A stretch of DNA of 64,000 bases from an uncultured Cohaesibacter sp. (GTDB lineage Bacteria; Pseudomonadota; Alphaproteobacteria; Rhizobiales; Cohaesibacteraceae): contig NZ_OY781091.1 of assembly GCF_963676275.1 (NCBI RefSeq), positions 3,326,775 through 3,390,774 on the forward strand. The letters are read 5' to 3'. Position 1 is the first letter of the stretch; every line of letters begins with the position of its first letter. The position numbers and the translations under genes are program-made. Positions 29,134 to 39,632 of the stretch are shown one piece after another. The notes beneath the pieces are model-generated. The model saw only the letters and a list, made by a program, of their open reading frames with translations. It did no database searches and was not told the origin of the DNA.

Positions 29134-31785
29134 TCAGGAGATCATGGCCTCGATTGCCGCGATGGCAGCATCGGCCTTGTCGCCATCCTTGCCACCAGCC
29201 TGCGCCATGTCAGGGCGACCACCGCCGCCGCGCCCACCGAGCGCTTCGGCTGCAACCTTGACCATATCCACGGCATTGAAACGCTCTGTCAAGTCATTGG
29301 TAACGCCAACAACGACGCCTACCTTGTCATCTTCAGAGACAGCAATCATGACAACCACACCGGAACCGATGCTTTCCTTGCCCTGATCCACCATGCCTTT
29401 GAGATCCTTGGGCGAAATGCCTTCAGCAACGCGCGCAAGGAACTTGATCCCATTGACAAGCTTGACCGAATCCCCGCCGGAGCTGTCGCCCATGGCCAAT
29501 TTGCGGCGCACATCAGCTAGCTCTTTCTCCAGCTTCTTGCGATCGGCAACCAGCGCCTCGAGACGATCGAGCAGATCATTGGGTGAAACCTTGAGCAAAC
29601 CGGCCGCATCACGCACCCGACCATCCTGCTGTTGCAGATAGAGGCGCGCTTCCTTGCCCGTCAGCGCTTCAATGCGGCGGACACCCGCAGCAACAGCGCT
29701 TTCGGACACGATGGTCATCAAGCCGACGTCACCTGTACGGCTCACATGAGTACCGCCGCACAGCTCGACCGAATAGGTCTTGCCCACCTTGTCACCGCGC
29801 AAAGCCTTGCCCATCGAGACAACACGCACTTCGTCGCCATATTTTTCACCGAACAGAGCCATCGCGCCCGCTTCAATAGCGTCATCAACCGCCATGATCC
29901 GGGTTTCAACCGGGCTGTTCTGCAAGACGATTTCGTTGACCATGTCCTCGATATGCAGCATTTCATCGCCGGAAACCGGCTTCTGGTGCGAAAAGTCAAA
30001 GCGCAGACGGTCTGGCGTAACGAACGACCCCTTCTGCGCCACATGATCGCCCAATGTTTCGCGCAGTGCCTCATGCAGCAGGTGGGTTGCGGAATGGTTG
30101 GCACGAATCGCGCTGCGGCGATCATGATCTACAACGAGTTCAAGAGCATCACCAACCTTGACAGCCCCTTCGACCAGCTTGCCCAGATGAACAAACATGC
30201 CGTTATTCTTCTTGACGGTATCACTCACCTCGAAGCGCTTGCCATCAGCGATCATGACGCCCATATCGCCAACCTGACCGCCAGACTCGCCATAGAAAGG
30301 TGTCTGGTTGAGAATGATGCCAGCCTCGTCACCAGCCTTCAGGCTCTGGACTTCTGCACCATCCTTGACGAGCGCGACAACAGCCCCTTCGGTGCGTTCA
30401 CGTTCATAGCCGAGGAAATCGGTCGCACCGACCTTCTCGCTCAAATCAAACCAGATCGCGTCCGTGGCGGCCTCGCCCGAACCGGCCCAGTTGGCACGTG
30501 CTTCGGCCTTCTGGCGCGCCATGGCCTTGTCGAACCCTTCCAGGTCGACAGAAATCTTCCGGGCGCGCAGGGCATCCTGCGTCAAGTCGAGCGGGAAGCC
30601 ATAGGTATCATAGAGCTTGAAGGCGGTTTCGCCATCAAGACTATCGCCCTTGTCCATTCCATCAGTTGCATCATCCAGCAGCTGCAAACCACGGCTCAGG
30701 GTCTTGCCGAAACGGGATTCTTCAAGCTTCAGAGTTTCGGTGATCAACGCTTCGGCACGGGCCAGTTCCGGGAAGGCCTGACCCATTTCGCGCACCAGCG
30801 TTGGAACCATCTTGTAGATGATCGGATCTTGCGAGCCAAGCAGACGCGCATGACGCATAGCCCGGCGCATGATGCGGCGAAGCACATAGCCGCGGCCATC
30901 CGAAGACGGCAGCACACCATCGGCAATCAGGAAACTGGTGGAACGCAAATGGTCGGCGATCACGCGATGGCTGGCCTTGGCATCCCCAGCTTCCTCGACA
31001 CCGGTCAACTCGACGCTATTCTGAATCAGGGCGCGGAACAGATCCGTCTCGTAATTGTCGTGGGTGCCCTGCAAAACGGCAGCAATACGCTCAAGCCCCA
31101 TGCCCGTATCAATCGACGGACGCGGCAGGTCGACCCGCTCGTCCTTGCTGAGCTGCTCATATTGCATGAAAACGAGGTTCCAGATTTCGATGAAGCGGTC
31201 CCCATCCTCTTCCGGGCTACCCGGAGGGCCACCCCAGATGTGATCGCCATGATCGTAAAAAATCTCGGAACAGGGACCACATGGTCCGGTTTCACCCATT
31301 GACCAGAAATTGTCGCTGGTTGGAATGCGAATGATCTTGCTATCGGGCAGACCAGCGATCTTCTTCCACAAGTCGAATGCTTCGTCATCTTCATGAAAGA
31401 CAGTGACCAGAAGCTTGTCTTTGGGAAGGCAGAATTCCTTGGTGATCAGGTTCCAGGCAAGCTCGATTGCATTCTCCTTGAAATAATCTCCAAAGGAAAA
31501 GTTCCCCAGCATTTCAAAGAAAGTGTGATGGCGCGCCGTATAGCCGACATTGTCGAGGTCATTATGCTTGCCACCAGCGCGGACACATTTTTGCGAGGTA
31601 ACGGCGCGGCTATAATCGCGCTGTTCCAGCCCGGTGAAAACATTCTTGAACTGCACCATGCCCGCATTCGTGAACATGAGCGTCGGATCATTGCGAGGTA
31701 CCAACGGGCCTGAGTCAACAATCGAGTGACCATGGCTGCTAAAATAGTTCAAGAAGGTAGACCGAATTTCATTTACACCGCTCAT
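29134..31785 (-). CDS. alaS: Alanyl-tRNA synthetase
   Basis: 883 residues, full length. Class II synthetase with N-terminal catalytic core ([30 protein letters not shown]), an editing domain whose zinc ligands are H-x3-H in [11 protein letters not shown] and the C/H of CGGTH, and the C-terminal DHHA1-type Ala domain ending [16 protein letters not shown]. Charges tRNA-Ala and clears mischarged Ser/Gly. Downstream of recA on the same strand, as in many alphaproteobacteria. Confidence 0.97.
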   Translation of the reverse strand: MSGVNEIRSTFLNYFSSHGHSIVDSGPLVPRNDPTLMFTNAGMVQFKNVFTGLEQRDYSRAVTSQKCVRAGGKHNDLDNVGYTARHHTFFEMLGNFSFGDYFKENAIELAWNLITKEFCLPKDKLLVTVFHEDDEAFDLWKKIAGLPDSKIIRIPTSDNFWSMGETGPCGPCSEIFYDHGDHIWGGPPGSPEEDGDRFIEIWNLVFMQYEQLSKDERVDLPRPSIDTGMGLERIAAVLQGTHDNYETDLFRALIQNSVELTGVEEAGDAKASHRVIADHLRSTSFLIADGVLPSSDGRGYVLRRIMRRAMRHARLLGSQDPIIYKMVPTLVREMGQAFPELARAEALITETLKLEESRFGKTLSRGLQLLDDATDGMDKGDSLDGETAFKLYDTYGFPLDLTQDALRARKISVDLEGFDKAMARQKAEARANWAGSGEAATDAIWFDLSEKVGATDFLGYERERTEGAVVALVKDGAEVQSLKAGDEAGIILNQTPFYGESGGQVGDMGVMIADGKRFEVSDTVKKNNGMFVHLGKLVEGAVKVGDALELVVDHDRRSAIRANHSATHLLHEALRETLGDHVAQKGSFVTPDRLRFDFSHQKPVSGDEMLHIEDMVNEIVLQNSPVETRIMAVDDAIEAGAMALFGEKYGDEVRVVSMGKALRGDKVGKTYSVELCGGTHVSRTGDVGLMTIVSESAVAAGVRRIEALTGKEARLYLQQQDGRVRDAAGLLKVSPNDLLDRLEALVADRKKLEKELADVRRKLAMGDSSGGDSVKLVNGIKFLARVAEGISPKDLKGMVDQGKESIGSGVVVMIAVSEDDKVGVVVGVTNDLTERFNAVDMVKVAAEALGGRGGGGRPDMAQAGGKDGDKADAAIAAIEAMIS

Positions 31786-32246
31786 GACACACCAATTTCT
31801 CCAGCCCTCTTAAGGCTCAGAACCTTTCGCTCATTTCACATTCTGCAATCCGGCAACGGACACAGCAACATCCCAGCCCGCAAAGAACACCCCTCAATCG
31901 AGACAATGTCGAGTATCAAAAAGGCGACGACAAACTCGCAAAGCCCGACAGGGTTTCATGCCAAGACTTCAGGATGCATGCATCCCTTTGGCAATTTGCT
32001 AACTTAATCTCTTGGCGGTTTTAGCGAGACGCAAAGCGCCTGTCTATCATTTTGCTTGGAAAGCCCAGAGCTATCATCAGCTTCTGTCAAAAATTACGGT
32101 CATTTTAAACACAAATGCCGCTTCTGTAAGCAAAAGGGCCGCCCATAGCGACCCTTCTTATGCGAAAAACAAGTCAGATACATCAAGCTGAAAACATGTT
32201 GCCCTCGGCAAGACATGCAGCCGTGCCGCGCGAATGCGGCAAGACC
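31786..32246. other. Intergenic region between recA and alaS
   Basis: 461 bases without a credible gene. It holds the recA terminator (32130-32156) and a 14-base perfect palindrome GGATGCATGCATCC (31972-31985). The alaS promoter must lie here but no convincing -35/-10 pair was identified. Confidence 0.5.
32130..32156 (-). terminator. Rho-independent terminator after recA
   Basis: On minus, AAGGGTCGC pairs with GCGGCCCTT (nine pairs, one U-G; 32148-32156 with 32134-32142), 5-base loop, followed by TTTGC. About 90 bases past the recA stop. Confidence 0.7.
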
Positions 32247-33326
32247 CTATTCCTCGTCGCTACCGCTATCGGTCTCATCATCGGATGCCAGATCGATCAA
32301 ATCGGAATTCAACCCCGCGCTCTGGCGAATACCGACTTCGATCTCGTCGGCAATCTGCGGATTTTCCTTCAGGAAATTCTTGGAATTCTCACGCCCCTGC
32401 CCCAGCCGCTGGCTGTCATAGGAGAACCAGGCACCGGACTTCTCAACAATGCCCGCCTTGACACCCAAGTCAAGCAACTCGCCCAGCTTGGAGATGCCTT
32501 CACCATAATTGATGTCGAACTCCACCTGCTTAAAGGGGGCCGCCACCTTGTTCTTGACCACCTTGACACGGGTCTGGTTACCAACCACCTCATCGCGGTC
32601 CTTGACCGATCCGATACGGCGAATATCAAGACGAACAGAGGCATAGAATTTGAGCGCGTTACCACCGGTCGTGGTTTCCGGGCTGCCAAACATCACACCG
32701 ATCTTCATGCGGATCTGGTTGATGAAGATCACCATGCAGTTGGTGCGGGAAATGGACCCCGCCAGTTTGCGCATGGCCTGGCTCATCAGCCGCGCCTGAA
32801 GGCCAGGAAGGGAATCCCCCATCTCCCCTTCAAGCTCGGCGCGCGGCGTCAACGCAGCCACGGAGTCAACCACCAGCACATCAATAGCGCCCGAACGCAC
32901 CAGAGTATCGGCAATTTCCAGCGCCTGCTCACCGGCATCAGGCTGGGAAATCAGCAGATTGTCAATATCCACCCCGAGCTTACGGGCATAGATCGGATCA
33001 AGCGCATGCTCGGCATCAACGAAAGCGCAAATGCCGCCGCGCTTCTGGGACTCGGCAATGACATGCAAAGCCAGCGTCGTTTTACCCGAAGATTCAGGAC
33101 CATAAACTTCTACGATACGCCCTTTGGGCAAACCGCCAATGCCCAACGCGATATCCAGCCCCAGAGAACCGGTCGGAATGGACTCAATTTCAACCACTTC
33201 TCTCTGGCCCAGTTTCATAACCGAACCCTTGCCGAATGCGCGGTCAATCTGCGATAGGGCGGCTTCCAATGCCTTTGTCTTGTCCATGCTGCTTCCTTCG
33301 ACCAACCGGAGACTATTTTGTGCCAT
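32247..33326 (-). CDS. recA: Recombinase RecA
   Basis: 359 residues from ATG 33326 ([13 protein letters not shown]), the usual alphaproteobacterial N-terminus; an ATG four codons earlier is possible. Walker [10 protein letters not shown], Walker B region [10 protein letters not shown], loop L2 around [14 protein letters not shown], and an acidic tail ([10 protein letters not shown]). Pairs homologous DNA strands and triggers LexA self-cleavage in the SOS response. A candidate SOS box lies 50 bases upstream. Confidence 0.98.
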   Translation of the reverse strand: MAQNSLRLVEGSSMDKTKALEAALSQIDRAFGKGSVMKLGQREVVEIESIPTGSLGLDIALGIGGLPKGRIVEVYGPESSGKTTLALHVIAESQKRGGICAFVDAEHALDPIYARKLGVDIDNLLISQPDAGEQALEIADTLVRSGAIDVLVVDSVAALTPRAELEGEMGDSLPGLQARLMSQAMRKLAGSISRTNCMVIFINQIRMKIGVMFGSPETTTGGNALKFYASVRLDIRRIGSVKDRDEVVGNQTRVKVVKNKVAAPFKQVEFDINYGEGISKLGELLDLGVKAGIVEKSGAWFSYDSQRLGQGRENSKNFLKENPQIADEIEVGIRQSAGLNSDLIDLASDDETDSGSDEE

Positions 33327-33902
33327 TTTGAGTTCCATTCTTCATAGCGAGCACGCTTGTGCAACCATGATTAATGTACACACTTTGTTCTCATTTGCAA
33401 GTTCAACAACAAACAACTGATTAAAAAGAACGAATTGATTTTTGTTCCCCCCATGTTCCGGAGGGAAAACTTCTCGACATATCAGAAGCTTCGCCAGACG
33501 CAGGATACCCGGAGTTCAGTTCGCGATTCGCTGTTGATTTCGTCATCGTCAACAAACAATTCAAAATGCGATGACGCGACCGAGGTTATCTGGCGGCAAC
33601 GAGTTCGGTGCTGTAGCCTTGCTGAGTTCGGAGTATTTATTCGATTTCTATCAATAGTTTACCTGCACTTTTTAACTATCCACCGACTTACTTCAAGAAA
33701 GTTATTATTCTTTAGACTCATATTCAAAAGTAAAATTAGAATTATTTTAGACATAGACATCCATTTTTATAAACAAATCAAGACAAAACCGAGATAACAC
33801 TCTCGACCAAAATTGTGAAAACTAAACGACTTCATGTGGTTTTCCTTGTGTTTCCATTCATTTCCCTTCTATTCTGGGCCCAGCTCTTGTTTTGGGGGAA
33901 AC
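33327..33902. other. AT-rich divergent region between recA and rfbF
   Basis: 576 bases, strongly AT-rich from about 33640 to 33800, without a credible gene. It must contain the recA promoter (with a candidate SOS box at 33376-33390) and the promoter of the sugar cluster. No JUMPstart/ops element (GGCGGTAG) was found before rfbF. Confidence 0.5.
33376..33390 (-). promoter_or_regulatory. Candidate LexA (SOS) box of recA
   Basis: On minus the site reads GAAC-N7-GTAC, on plus GTAC-N7-GTTC. It differs in one base from the direct-repeat form GTTC-N7-GTTC described for alphaproteobacterial LexA and lies 50 bases before the recA start codon, the expected place. Confidence 0.55.
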
Positions 33903-34673
33903 ATGGTTAAGGCAGTCATTTTGGCGGGAGGGTTAGGCACGCGCATCAGTGAGGAATCTCACATGCGGCCAAAACCGATGATTGAAATCGGCGGCAGACC
34001 CATTCTCTGGCATATTATGAAGATCTACAGCGCTCATAATATCAGCGAGTTCATCATCTGCTGCGGCTATCGCGGCTATATGATCAAGGAATATTTCGCC
34101 AACTATTTCCTGCATATGTCGGATGTCACCTTCGATATGAATTGCAACGAGATGCAAGTGCATCGACATCATGCAGAAGACTGGAAAGTCACACTCATCG
34201 ATACCGGCGAATTGACCCAGACCGGCGGGCGTCTGAAGCGCATCCGGGACCATCTCGACAGCACATTTTGCATGACCTACGGCGATGGCGTCAGCGACAT
34301 TGACATCACCCAATTGCTCGCCTTCCACCAGCAGCATGGATGCGAGGCCACCATCTCGGCGGTTCAACCCGCAGGCCGATATGGCGCCCTGAATATCGAA
34401 GGGCATTCGGTCACCGCCTTCAACGAGAAGCCGGTTGGCGACGGCCAATGGGTCAGCGGCGGCTACATGGTTCTGGAGCCTTCCGTTCTGGAGCGAATTG
34501 AAGGGGACGAGACGGTCTTCGAACAAGAGCCGATGAAACAACTGGTCAGGGATGGCCAACTGGCGGTGAGAAAGCATAACGGCTTTTGGGCTCCCATGGA
34601 CACGCTTCGCGACAAGAATGCGCTGGATGCCTTATGGTCAAGCGGCAATGCACCATGGAGAATCTGGAATTGA
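33903..34673 (+). CDS. rfbF: Glucose-1-phosphate cytidylyltransferase
   Basis: 256 residues from ATG 33903, preceded by GGGGGAAAC; family similarity begins at MVKAVILAGGLGTRISEES. Nucleotidyltransferase that makes CDP-glucose from CTP and glucose-1-phosphate. Motifs: LAGGLGTR, RPKPMIEIGGRPILWHIMK, MTYGDGVSDID, and the C-terminal GFWAPMDTLRDK. Opens a tightly packed sugar cluster; its 3' end overlaps the next gene by 19 bases. Confidence 0.95.
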   Translation: MVKAVILAGGLGTRISEESHMRPKPMIEIGGRPILWHIMKIYSAHNISEFIICCGYRGYMIKEYFANYFLHMSDVTFDMNCNEMQVHRHHAEDWKVTLIDTGELTQTGGRLKRIRDHLDSTFCMTYGDGVSDIDITQLLAFHQQHGCEATISAVQPAGRYGALNIEGHSVTAFNEKPVGDGQWVSGGYMVLEPSVLERIEGDETVFEQEPMKQLVRDGQLAVRKHNGFWAPMDTLRDKNALDALWSSGNAPWRIWN

Positions 34674-35716
34674 TCAGCTTCTGGGGCAACAAAAAGGTGC
34701 TCGTCACCGGCCATACGGGTTTCAAGGGAAGCTGGCTTTCCCTGTGGCTTTCGGAATTGAATGCAAGGCTCTATGGCTATGCGCTGGCGCCCGAAAAGGG
34801 CCAGCCCCTGCTGGAACAGTTTCACCTGCCGGAAAGGATGTCTCACAAGACAGGCGACATCCGGGATCTGGACAGCCTTAGCGACCATATCCGGCAGATC
34901 AGACCTGATGTCATTTTCCATTTGGCTGCCCAGTCCCTTGTGTTACGCGGCTATGAGCAAACGCCGCAAACCTGGGCCACCAATCTTCTGGGAACCGTCA
35001 ATCTGCTCGAAGCCCTGCGGGATATCGATCACCCGACGGTGGTCATCATCATCACCACAGACAAGGTCTACCAGAACAGGGAATGGGTCCATCCCTATCG
35101 CGAGACCGACCGGCTGGGAGGTCTGGACCCATATAGCGCCAGCAAGGCCGGTGCAGAACTCGCTGTTGCCAGCTACCGGCATCTTCTGGCCAGAGAAGCC
35201 CCCCAAGTGAGGGTGGCATCTGCCCGGGCAGGCAATGTGATCGGCGGTGGCGACTGGTCCGACAATCGTCTCTTTCCCGACATTGCCCGAGCGCTGATCG
35301 CCCAAACGCCAATCGAAATACGCAACCCTTTTGCCATCCGGCCCTGGCAGCATGTGCTGGAACCACTGCAGGGTTATCTGATGCTGGCAGAAAAGCTTTC
35401 GCAAGATCCCGCGCTGGCGACATCCTTCAATTTCGGCCCCTATGCGGATTCGCACCGGACGGTTGAAGAGGTCATTCAAACCTGCCTGAAATACTGGCCG
35501 GGCTCATATGTCACCAATCGCGATGCAAATGCTCCGCACGAGGCGAGCATCCTCAAGCTCTCGATTGACAAGGCCATTTGCGAACTTGGATGGCACCCCA
35601 AATGGTCCTTTGAGGAGACGATCGACAAATCCATCTCCTGGTACAGGGATGTGAACAAGGGAGCGGATCCCCAGACACTGGCACTGGATCAGATCAGCGA
35701 GTATTCCTGCCGATGA
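34655..35716 (+). CDS. rfbG: CDP-glucose 4,6-dehydratase
   Basis: 353 residues from ATG 34655 (MENLELISFWGNKKVLVTG); ATGs at 34634 and 34586 are less likely. Extended SDR: NAD site VTGHTGFKGSWLSLWL, active-site TTDKVYQN and the YSASKAGAE catalytic Tyr/Lys. The GFKGSWL and AAQSLVLRGY motifs mark the CDP-glucose enzyme and not RmlB. It produces CDP-4-keto-6-deoxyglucose, the branch point for several deoxysugars. Overlaps the next start by four bases. Confidence 0.93.
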   Translation: MENLELISFWGNKKVLVTGHTGFKGSWLSLWLSELNARLYGYALAPEKGQPLLEQFHLPERMSHKTGDIRDLDSLSDHIRQIRPDVIFHLAAQSLVLRGYEQTPQTWATNLLGTVNLLEALRDIDHPTVVIIITTDKVYQNREWVHPYRETDRLGGLDPYSASKAGAELAVASYRHLLAREAPQVRVASARAGNVIGGGDWSDNRLFPDIARALIAQTPIEIRNPFAIRPWQHVLEPLQGYLMLAEKLSQDPALATSFNFGPYADSHRTVEEVIQTCLKYWPGSYVTNRDANAPHEASILKLSIDKAICELGWHPKWSFEETIDKSISWYRDVNKGADPQTLALDQISEYSCR

Positions 35717-36261
35717 AATTCGACCCTCTGACCATTGATGGCGCCTATAAAATCTCACCGAAGCTGTTGCAGGATGGGCGCGGAAGCTTTGCGCGGGTCT
35801 TTTGCTCCGATCTCTTTTCTGCCCAAGGGCTGAATTGTCACTGGAAACAGATGAATGTTTCCAGAACCGCTCAGGTAGGCACCGTCAGGGGCATGCATTT
35901 CCAGCACCCTCCCTTTTGTGAAATCAAGCTGGTCCGATGCGTTGCGGGCCTCATACTCGACGTCATCGTCGATCTGCGCAAGGGGTCGGCCAGCTTCGGA
36001 CAGGTCTGCGCGGTTGAGCTTTACGCAGACAAAATGGAAATGCTCTATGTTCCGGCCGGATGCGCGCATGGCTTCCAGACGCTGAGCGACGACGTGGAGC
36101 TGCATTATCTTCATTCTCAGGACTACCGGCCAGACCATGAGGGCGGCCTTTTGCCGACCGATCCGGAGCTAGCCATTGCGTGGCCCAGAGCCATATCCAA
36201 TTTGTCAGAACGCGATCAGAAACATCCTTTATTGAAACAAGTTGAGCCAATTATATTATGA
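35713..36261 (+). CDS. dTDP-4-dehydrorhamnose 3,5-epimerase-like protein
   Basis: 182 residues, RmlC-type cupin. Conserved RGMHFQHPP (catalytic His region), KLVRCVAGLILDVIVDLRKGS and PAGCAHGFQTLSDD. In this context it most likely epimerises C3 and/or C5 of the CDP-4-keto-6-deoxy sugar, before or after C-methylation, and not the dTDP-rhamnose intermediate, since no rmlA/B/D is present. Overlaps both neighbours by four bases. Confidence 0.87.
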   Translation: MKFDPLTIDGAYKISPKLLQDGRGSFARVFCSDLFSAQGLNCHWKQMNVSRTAQVGTVRGMHFQHPPFCEIKLVRCVAGLILDVIVDLRKGSASFGQVCAVELYADKMEMLYVPAGCAHGFQTLSDDVELHYLHSQDYRPDHEGGLLPTDPELAIAWPRAISNLSERDQKHPLLKQVEPIIL

Positions 36262-37484
36262 AATGCCGTCATTGCCAGTCAGAATTGGAGCTGCCCTTTA
36301 TCGACCTTGGCTGCGCTCCTCCCTCAAACGCCTATTTATCCGGCGACGACCTCAACAAGTCTGAGGTGACATATCCTTTGCAGGTGATGACTTGCACAAG
36401 TTGCTGGCTGGTGCAGACCCATGATTACGCCAATGCCGATGAGCTGTTCAAAGCCGACTATGCCTATTTCTCCTCGACATCCACCAGTTGGCTGGCGCAT
36501 GCGGAAAATTATTGCAACATGATCATCAAGCGACTGACGCTCACCGAGCAAAGTCATGTCGTGGAATTGGCCTCCAATGATGGCTATCTTCTCAAGAATT
36601 TCGTCGCCAAGGGCATTCCCTGTCTGGGGGTCGAACCAACCGAAGGAACAGCAGAGGCCGCAAGGGCGAAGGGCATCCCCGTAAGGCAGGATTTCTTCGG
36701 CATGGATCTGGCCAGAGACCTCGTCAGGGAAGGGCTGAAAGCCGATCTCATTCTGGGAAACAATGTCTATGCCCATGTTCCCGATATCAATGATTTCACC
36801 AGAGCGATTGCTCACCTGCTCAAGCCCGAGGGCGTCGTAACGCTGGAATTCCCGCATCTTTTGCGGCTGATCGAGCAAAATCAGTTCGACACCATCTATC
36901 ATGAGCATTTCTCCTATCTCTGCTTGCATGCTGTCAGCTCCCTTTTCGCAATGGCAGGTTTACGCATTTTCGATGTCGAGAAACTGCCCACTCATGGCGG
37001 CAGCCTGCGCGTTTACGGCTGTTTCGATGCTGCCGCCTTTGCAACAGCGAATGCGGTGAAGTCCCTTCTTGCAGAAGAAGTCGAGGCGGGCCTGCTCGAA
37101 CCGGCAACATATCGGGCATTCCAGCGCAAGGCGGAGAAGGCGAAAAACGACTTTCTGACCTTTCTGCTCGAGGCAAAATCCGAAGGCAAATCCGTAGCTG
37201 GCTATGGTGCCGCCGCCAAGGGCAACAGCCTGATGAATTTTGCCGGAATTGGGCCGGATCTGATGCCTTATGTCTGCGATGCGTCACCGTCGAAAATCGG
37301 CAAATTCCTGCCGGGAAGCCGCATCCCGATTTATGCGCCCCAAAGGCTGGAAGAAGATGTCCCGGATTATGTGGTGATCTTTCCATGGAATATCGCGACT
37401 GAAATCACGAGCCAGCTGTCCCATTTGAAAGCAAAAGGCGCGCACTTTGTCGTTGCTGTGCCGGAATTGAGAATTTTGGAATGA
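36258..37484 (+). CDS. NDP-sugar C-methyltransferase (TylC3/NovU type)
   Basis: 408 residues. Three parts: N-terminal zinc-ribbon-like C3/C6 (CRHCQ) and CTSCW with FIDLGCAPPSNAYL; a class I SAM domain (VVELASNDGYLLKNF, residues ~95-110; FEFPHL-type core); and a C-terminal domain with THGGSLRVYG and VAGYGAAAKGNSLMNF. This architecture is that of sugar C-methyltransferases that add a methyl group to C3 of a 4-keto sugar (TylC3, NovU at C5). Predicts a branched C-methyl deoxysugar as product. Confidence 0.88.
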   Translation: MKCRHCQSELELPFIDLGCAPPSNAYLSGDDLNKSEVTYPLQVMTCTSCWLVQTHDYANADELFKADYAYFSSTSTSWLAHAENYCNMIIKRLTLTEQSHVVELASNDGYLLKNFVAKGIPCLGVEPTEGTAEAARAKGIPVRQDFFGMDLARDLVREGLKADLILGNNVYAHVPDINDFTRAIAHLLKPEGVVTLEFPHLLRLIEQNQFDTIYHEHFSYLCLHAVSSLFAMAGLRIFDVEKLPTHGGSLRVYGCFDAAAFATANAVKSLLAEEVEAGLLEPATYRAFQRKAEKAKNDFLTFLLEAKSEGKSVAGYGAAAKGNSLMNFAGIGPDLMPYVCDASPSKIGKFLPGSRIPIYAPQRLEEDVPDYVVIFPWNIATEITSQLSHLKAKGAHFVVAVPELRILE

Positions 37485-38335
37485 CACGGGTGCTACTGAC
37501 AGGAGCGTCCGGTTTTGTCGGACGCAGCATAGTTGCGCAGCTCAAGCAAAGAGACTGCACCCTCACCCTGCCCCTCAGGCCCGGTTGGCAAGGCAGGCTT
37601 GAAGGATTGGCATCCGATTGCCGCATTGTTGAAACGGATGACCTGTTTGCTGAAACGAAAGACTGGTGGCTTGATGCTCTCGATGGCGTCGAATTCATCA
37701 TTCATGCCGCATGGATTGCCACCCCCGGTATCTATCTGACCTCGCCAGACAATGCCGCCTGTCTTTCCGGCAGCCTGACACTGGCCTCCGCAGCCATTGA
37801 GGCAAAGATACAGAAATTTGTCGGCCTTGGCACATGCGCCGAATATAGGCCTTCAGACAAAGCGCTTACCATAGAGAGCCCTCTGGAGCCGACCACATTA
37901 TATGCTGCAGCCAAAATCGGCACCTATTACACATTGCGGGAATGGTTCCGGCAGGCGCAGATTCCCTTCCTGTGGTGCCGCCTGTTCCATCTATATGGCG
38001 AGGGAGAGGACAAGAGGCGGCTGGTAGCCTTCCTGCATGACAGCCTTGCAAAAGGGAAACGGGTGGATTTGACGCAGGCCACCCAGTTGCGGGATTTTAT
38101 CGAGGTTTCGCAAGCTGCCGCCAGAATAGTCTCCGGAGCTCTGGGCGATTATCAGGGACCAGCCAATATTTGCTCGGGCAAGGCCCGCACCATTCGCAGC
38201 CTTGCTGAAGAGATTGCGGATTCCTATGGCCGCCGCGAGCTGTTGAATTTCGGAGCCCGCCCCAACAATCCCTTCGATCCCGCCATATTGTTCGGAGAGC
38301 CCACCTTGTTTGATGAGCCACAGGATAATGGATGA
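37481..38335 (+). CDS. NAD-dependent epimerase/dehydratase, likely 4-ketoreductase
   Basis: 284 residues, extended SDR. NAD(P) motif LLTGASGFVGRSI; active site GLGTCAEY and YAAAKIG (Tyr-x3-Lys). RDFIEVSQAA and PANICSGKARTI are typical of sugar-nucleotide SDRs. By position it should reduce the 4-keto group to finish the CDP-sugar. Overlaps the previous gene by four bases and the next by a few. Confidence 0.82.
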   Translation: MTRVLLTGASGFVGRSIVAQLKQRDCTLTLPLRPGWQGRLEGLASDCRIVETDDLFAETKDWWLDALDGVEFIIHAAWIATPGIYLTSPDNAACLSGSLTLASAAIEAKIQKFVGLGTCAEYRPSDKALTIESPLEPTTLYAAAKIGTYYTLREWFRQAQIPFLWCRLFHLYGEGEDKRRLVAFLHDSLAKGKRVDLTQATQLRDFIEVSQAAARIVSGALGDYQGPANICSGKARTIRSLAEEIADSYGRRELLNFGARPNNPFDPAILFGEPTLFDEPQDNG

Positions 38336-39560
38336 TAACAGCATGACATCCCAGCAGCCCTCCATTTGCCCGATTTGCTCAAACGGCCTTCGGAACCAGA
38401 AGATCGTCAGCCGCCCCAACGCGCCCGTCTTGCAGAATGTGACTCTGTCAGACCGCGCCAGGGCACTGGCCTTCCCGACTGGAAGACTGGAATTCATGCG
38501 CTGCGATCAATGCGGCTTCGTCTGGAATGAAGCCTTTGATCCGGATTTGATCCATTATGATTCCGGCTATAACAATGATGTTTCCAGTTCGGCCTATTAT
38601 CGCGCCCATCTGGAAGAAATGGCCGACAATATCCTTGCGGCGGTTCCCCAAGGGAAAGAAATTCACTATGTCGAAATCGGCTGTGGAGACGGCGAATTCC
38701 TCAGACTGGTGGTGGAACGCGCCAAGGGGCGGTGCGTTTCCGCCGTGGGCTTTGATCCCTCCTATAACAGCAGCAAACCCTTGCCGCAGGGCGCCAGAAT
38801 CCATCCGACCATCTTCTCGCCCGAGACATGCGCACTGGTGCCTGAGAAAACCAACATTGTCTGCTCCCGGCATACGATCGAGCATATTGCCGATGTCCAG
38901 ATGTTCGCCCGCAGCCTTTCATCCCTGATCACCAACAGCGAACGCAAATTATTCATTGAAACGCCCGATATGGACTGGATCCTTGAGCATGTGGCTTTTC
39001 AGGACTTCTTCTATGAGCATTGCGCGCTTTATACGCCACGCGCGATCGCAACATTGCTTGCGCAATATGGCATGACGGCGAAAACCAGACCGGTTTATTT
39101 CGGGCAATATATGTGGACCGAAGCCACTCTGGCCCAAGCCAAGCCCGCAGATGGCTCACCCGCCGCGCCCTCCCATCTACCAGCCGCCACCCCGGAACTT
39201 GCAGACGCCTACAGGCAGACAAGCGAACGCTCCTTGCGCCAATGGCATGATTTCATCAAGGAGCGCCGCGCCGCTGGTCCGATTGCCCTGTGGGGAGGCG
39301 CGTCCAAGGGCGTGACCTTCGCCCTGCTGATCCAGAGCCTTGCCGGACAAGAGCCGTGTCTGGACTGCGTTATTGATCTCAACAAGGCCAAGCAATCCTG
39401 TTTCCTTCCCGTAACAGGATTGCCCATCGTCTCACCCGAAACAGCCAGACAGCGCCAGATCAGCACCATCATCGTGATGAACCCCAATTATCTCGATGAA
39501 ATCAGGGATATGGTCGAAAGGATGGACTGGCCCGCCCGGATCGTCGCCTTGAATGAATGA
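38328..39560 (+). CDS. Second zinc-ribbon/SAM methyltransferase of the sugar cluster
   Basis: About 410 residues. ATG 38328 overlaps the previous stop; ATG 38343 (MTSQQPSICPIC) is an equal alternative. N-terminal CPIC and CDQC pairs, a SAM motif YVEIGCGDGEFLRL with RHTIEHI, and a C-terminal PIALWGGASKGVTFALL segment that parallels the GYGAAAKGNS block of the gene two upstream. Same architecture as the first C-methyltransferase but diverged. It may add a further methyl or act on another sugar; acceptor unknown. Confidence 0.75.
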   Translation: MDDNSMTSQQPSICPICSNGLRNQKIVSRPNAPVLQNVTLSDRARALAFPTGRLEFMRCDQCGFVWNEAFDPDLIHYDSGYNNDVSSSAYYRAHLEEMADNILAAVPQGKEIHYVEIGCGDGEFLRLVVERAKGRCVSAVGFDPSYNSSKPLPQGARIHPTIFSPETCALVPEKTNIVCSRHTIEHIADVQMFARSLSSLITNSERKLFIETPDMDWILEHVAFQDFFYEHCALYTPRAIATLLAQYGMTAKTRPVYFGQYMWTEATLAQAKPADGSPAAPSHLPAATPELADAYRQTSERSLRQWHDFIKERRAAGPIALWGGASKGVTFALLIQSLAGQEPCLDCVIDLNKAKQSCFLPVTGLPIVSPETARQRQISTIIVMNPNYLDEIRDMVERMDWPARIVALNE

Positions 39561-39632
39561 AGGCGTGGCCGGGGAATGTCTCGGCCGAATAGAATGAACT
39601 GAATGTCTCACAAATATCTTGTAGGAAGTGCG

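Noticed and set aside
29632-31302. Open plus-strand frame of about 556 codons inside alaS
   Set aside because: Antisense of alaS codons; no independent start signal or motif.
31972-31985. Perfect palindrome GGATGCATGCATCC
   Set aside because: Short, alternating and not placed at a promoter or gene end; likely chance, though kept in the gap description.
33435-33797. 121-codon plus frame between recA and rfbF
   Set aside because: AT-rich low-complexity composition, no ribosome site and no motif; treated as intergenic.
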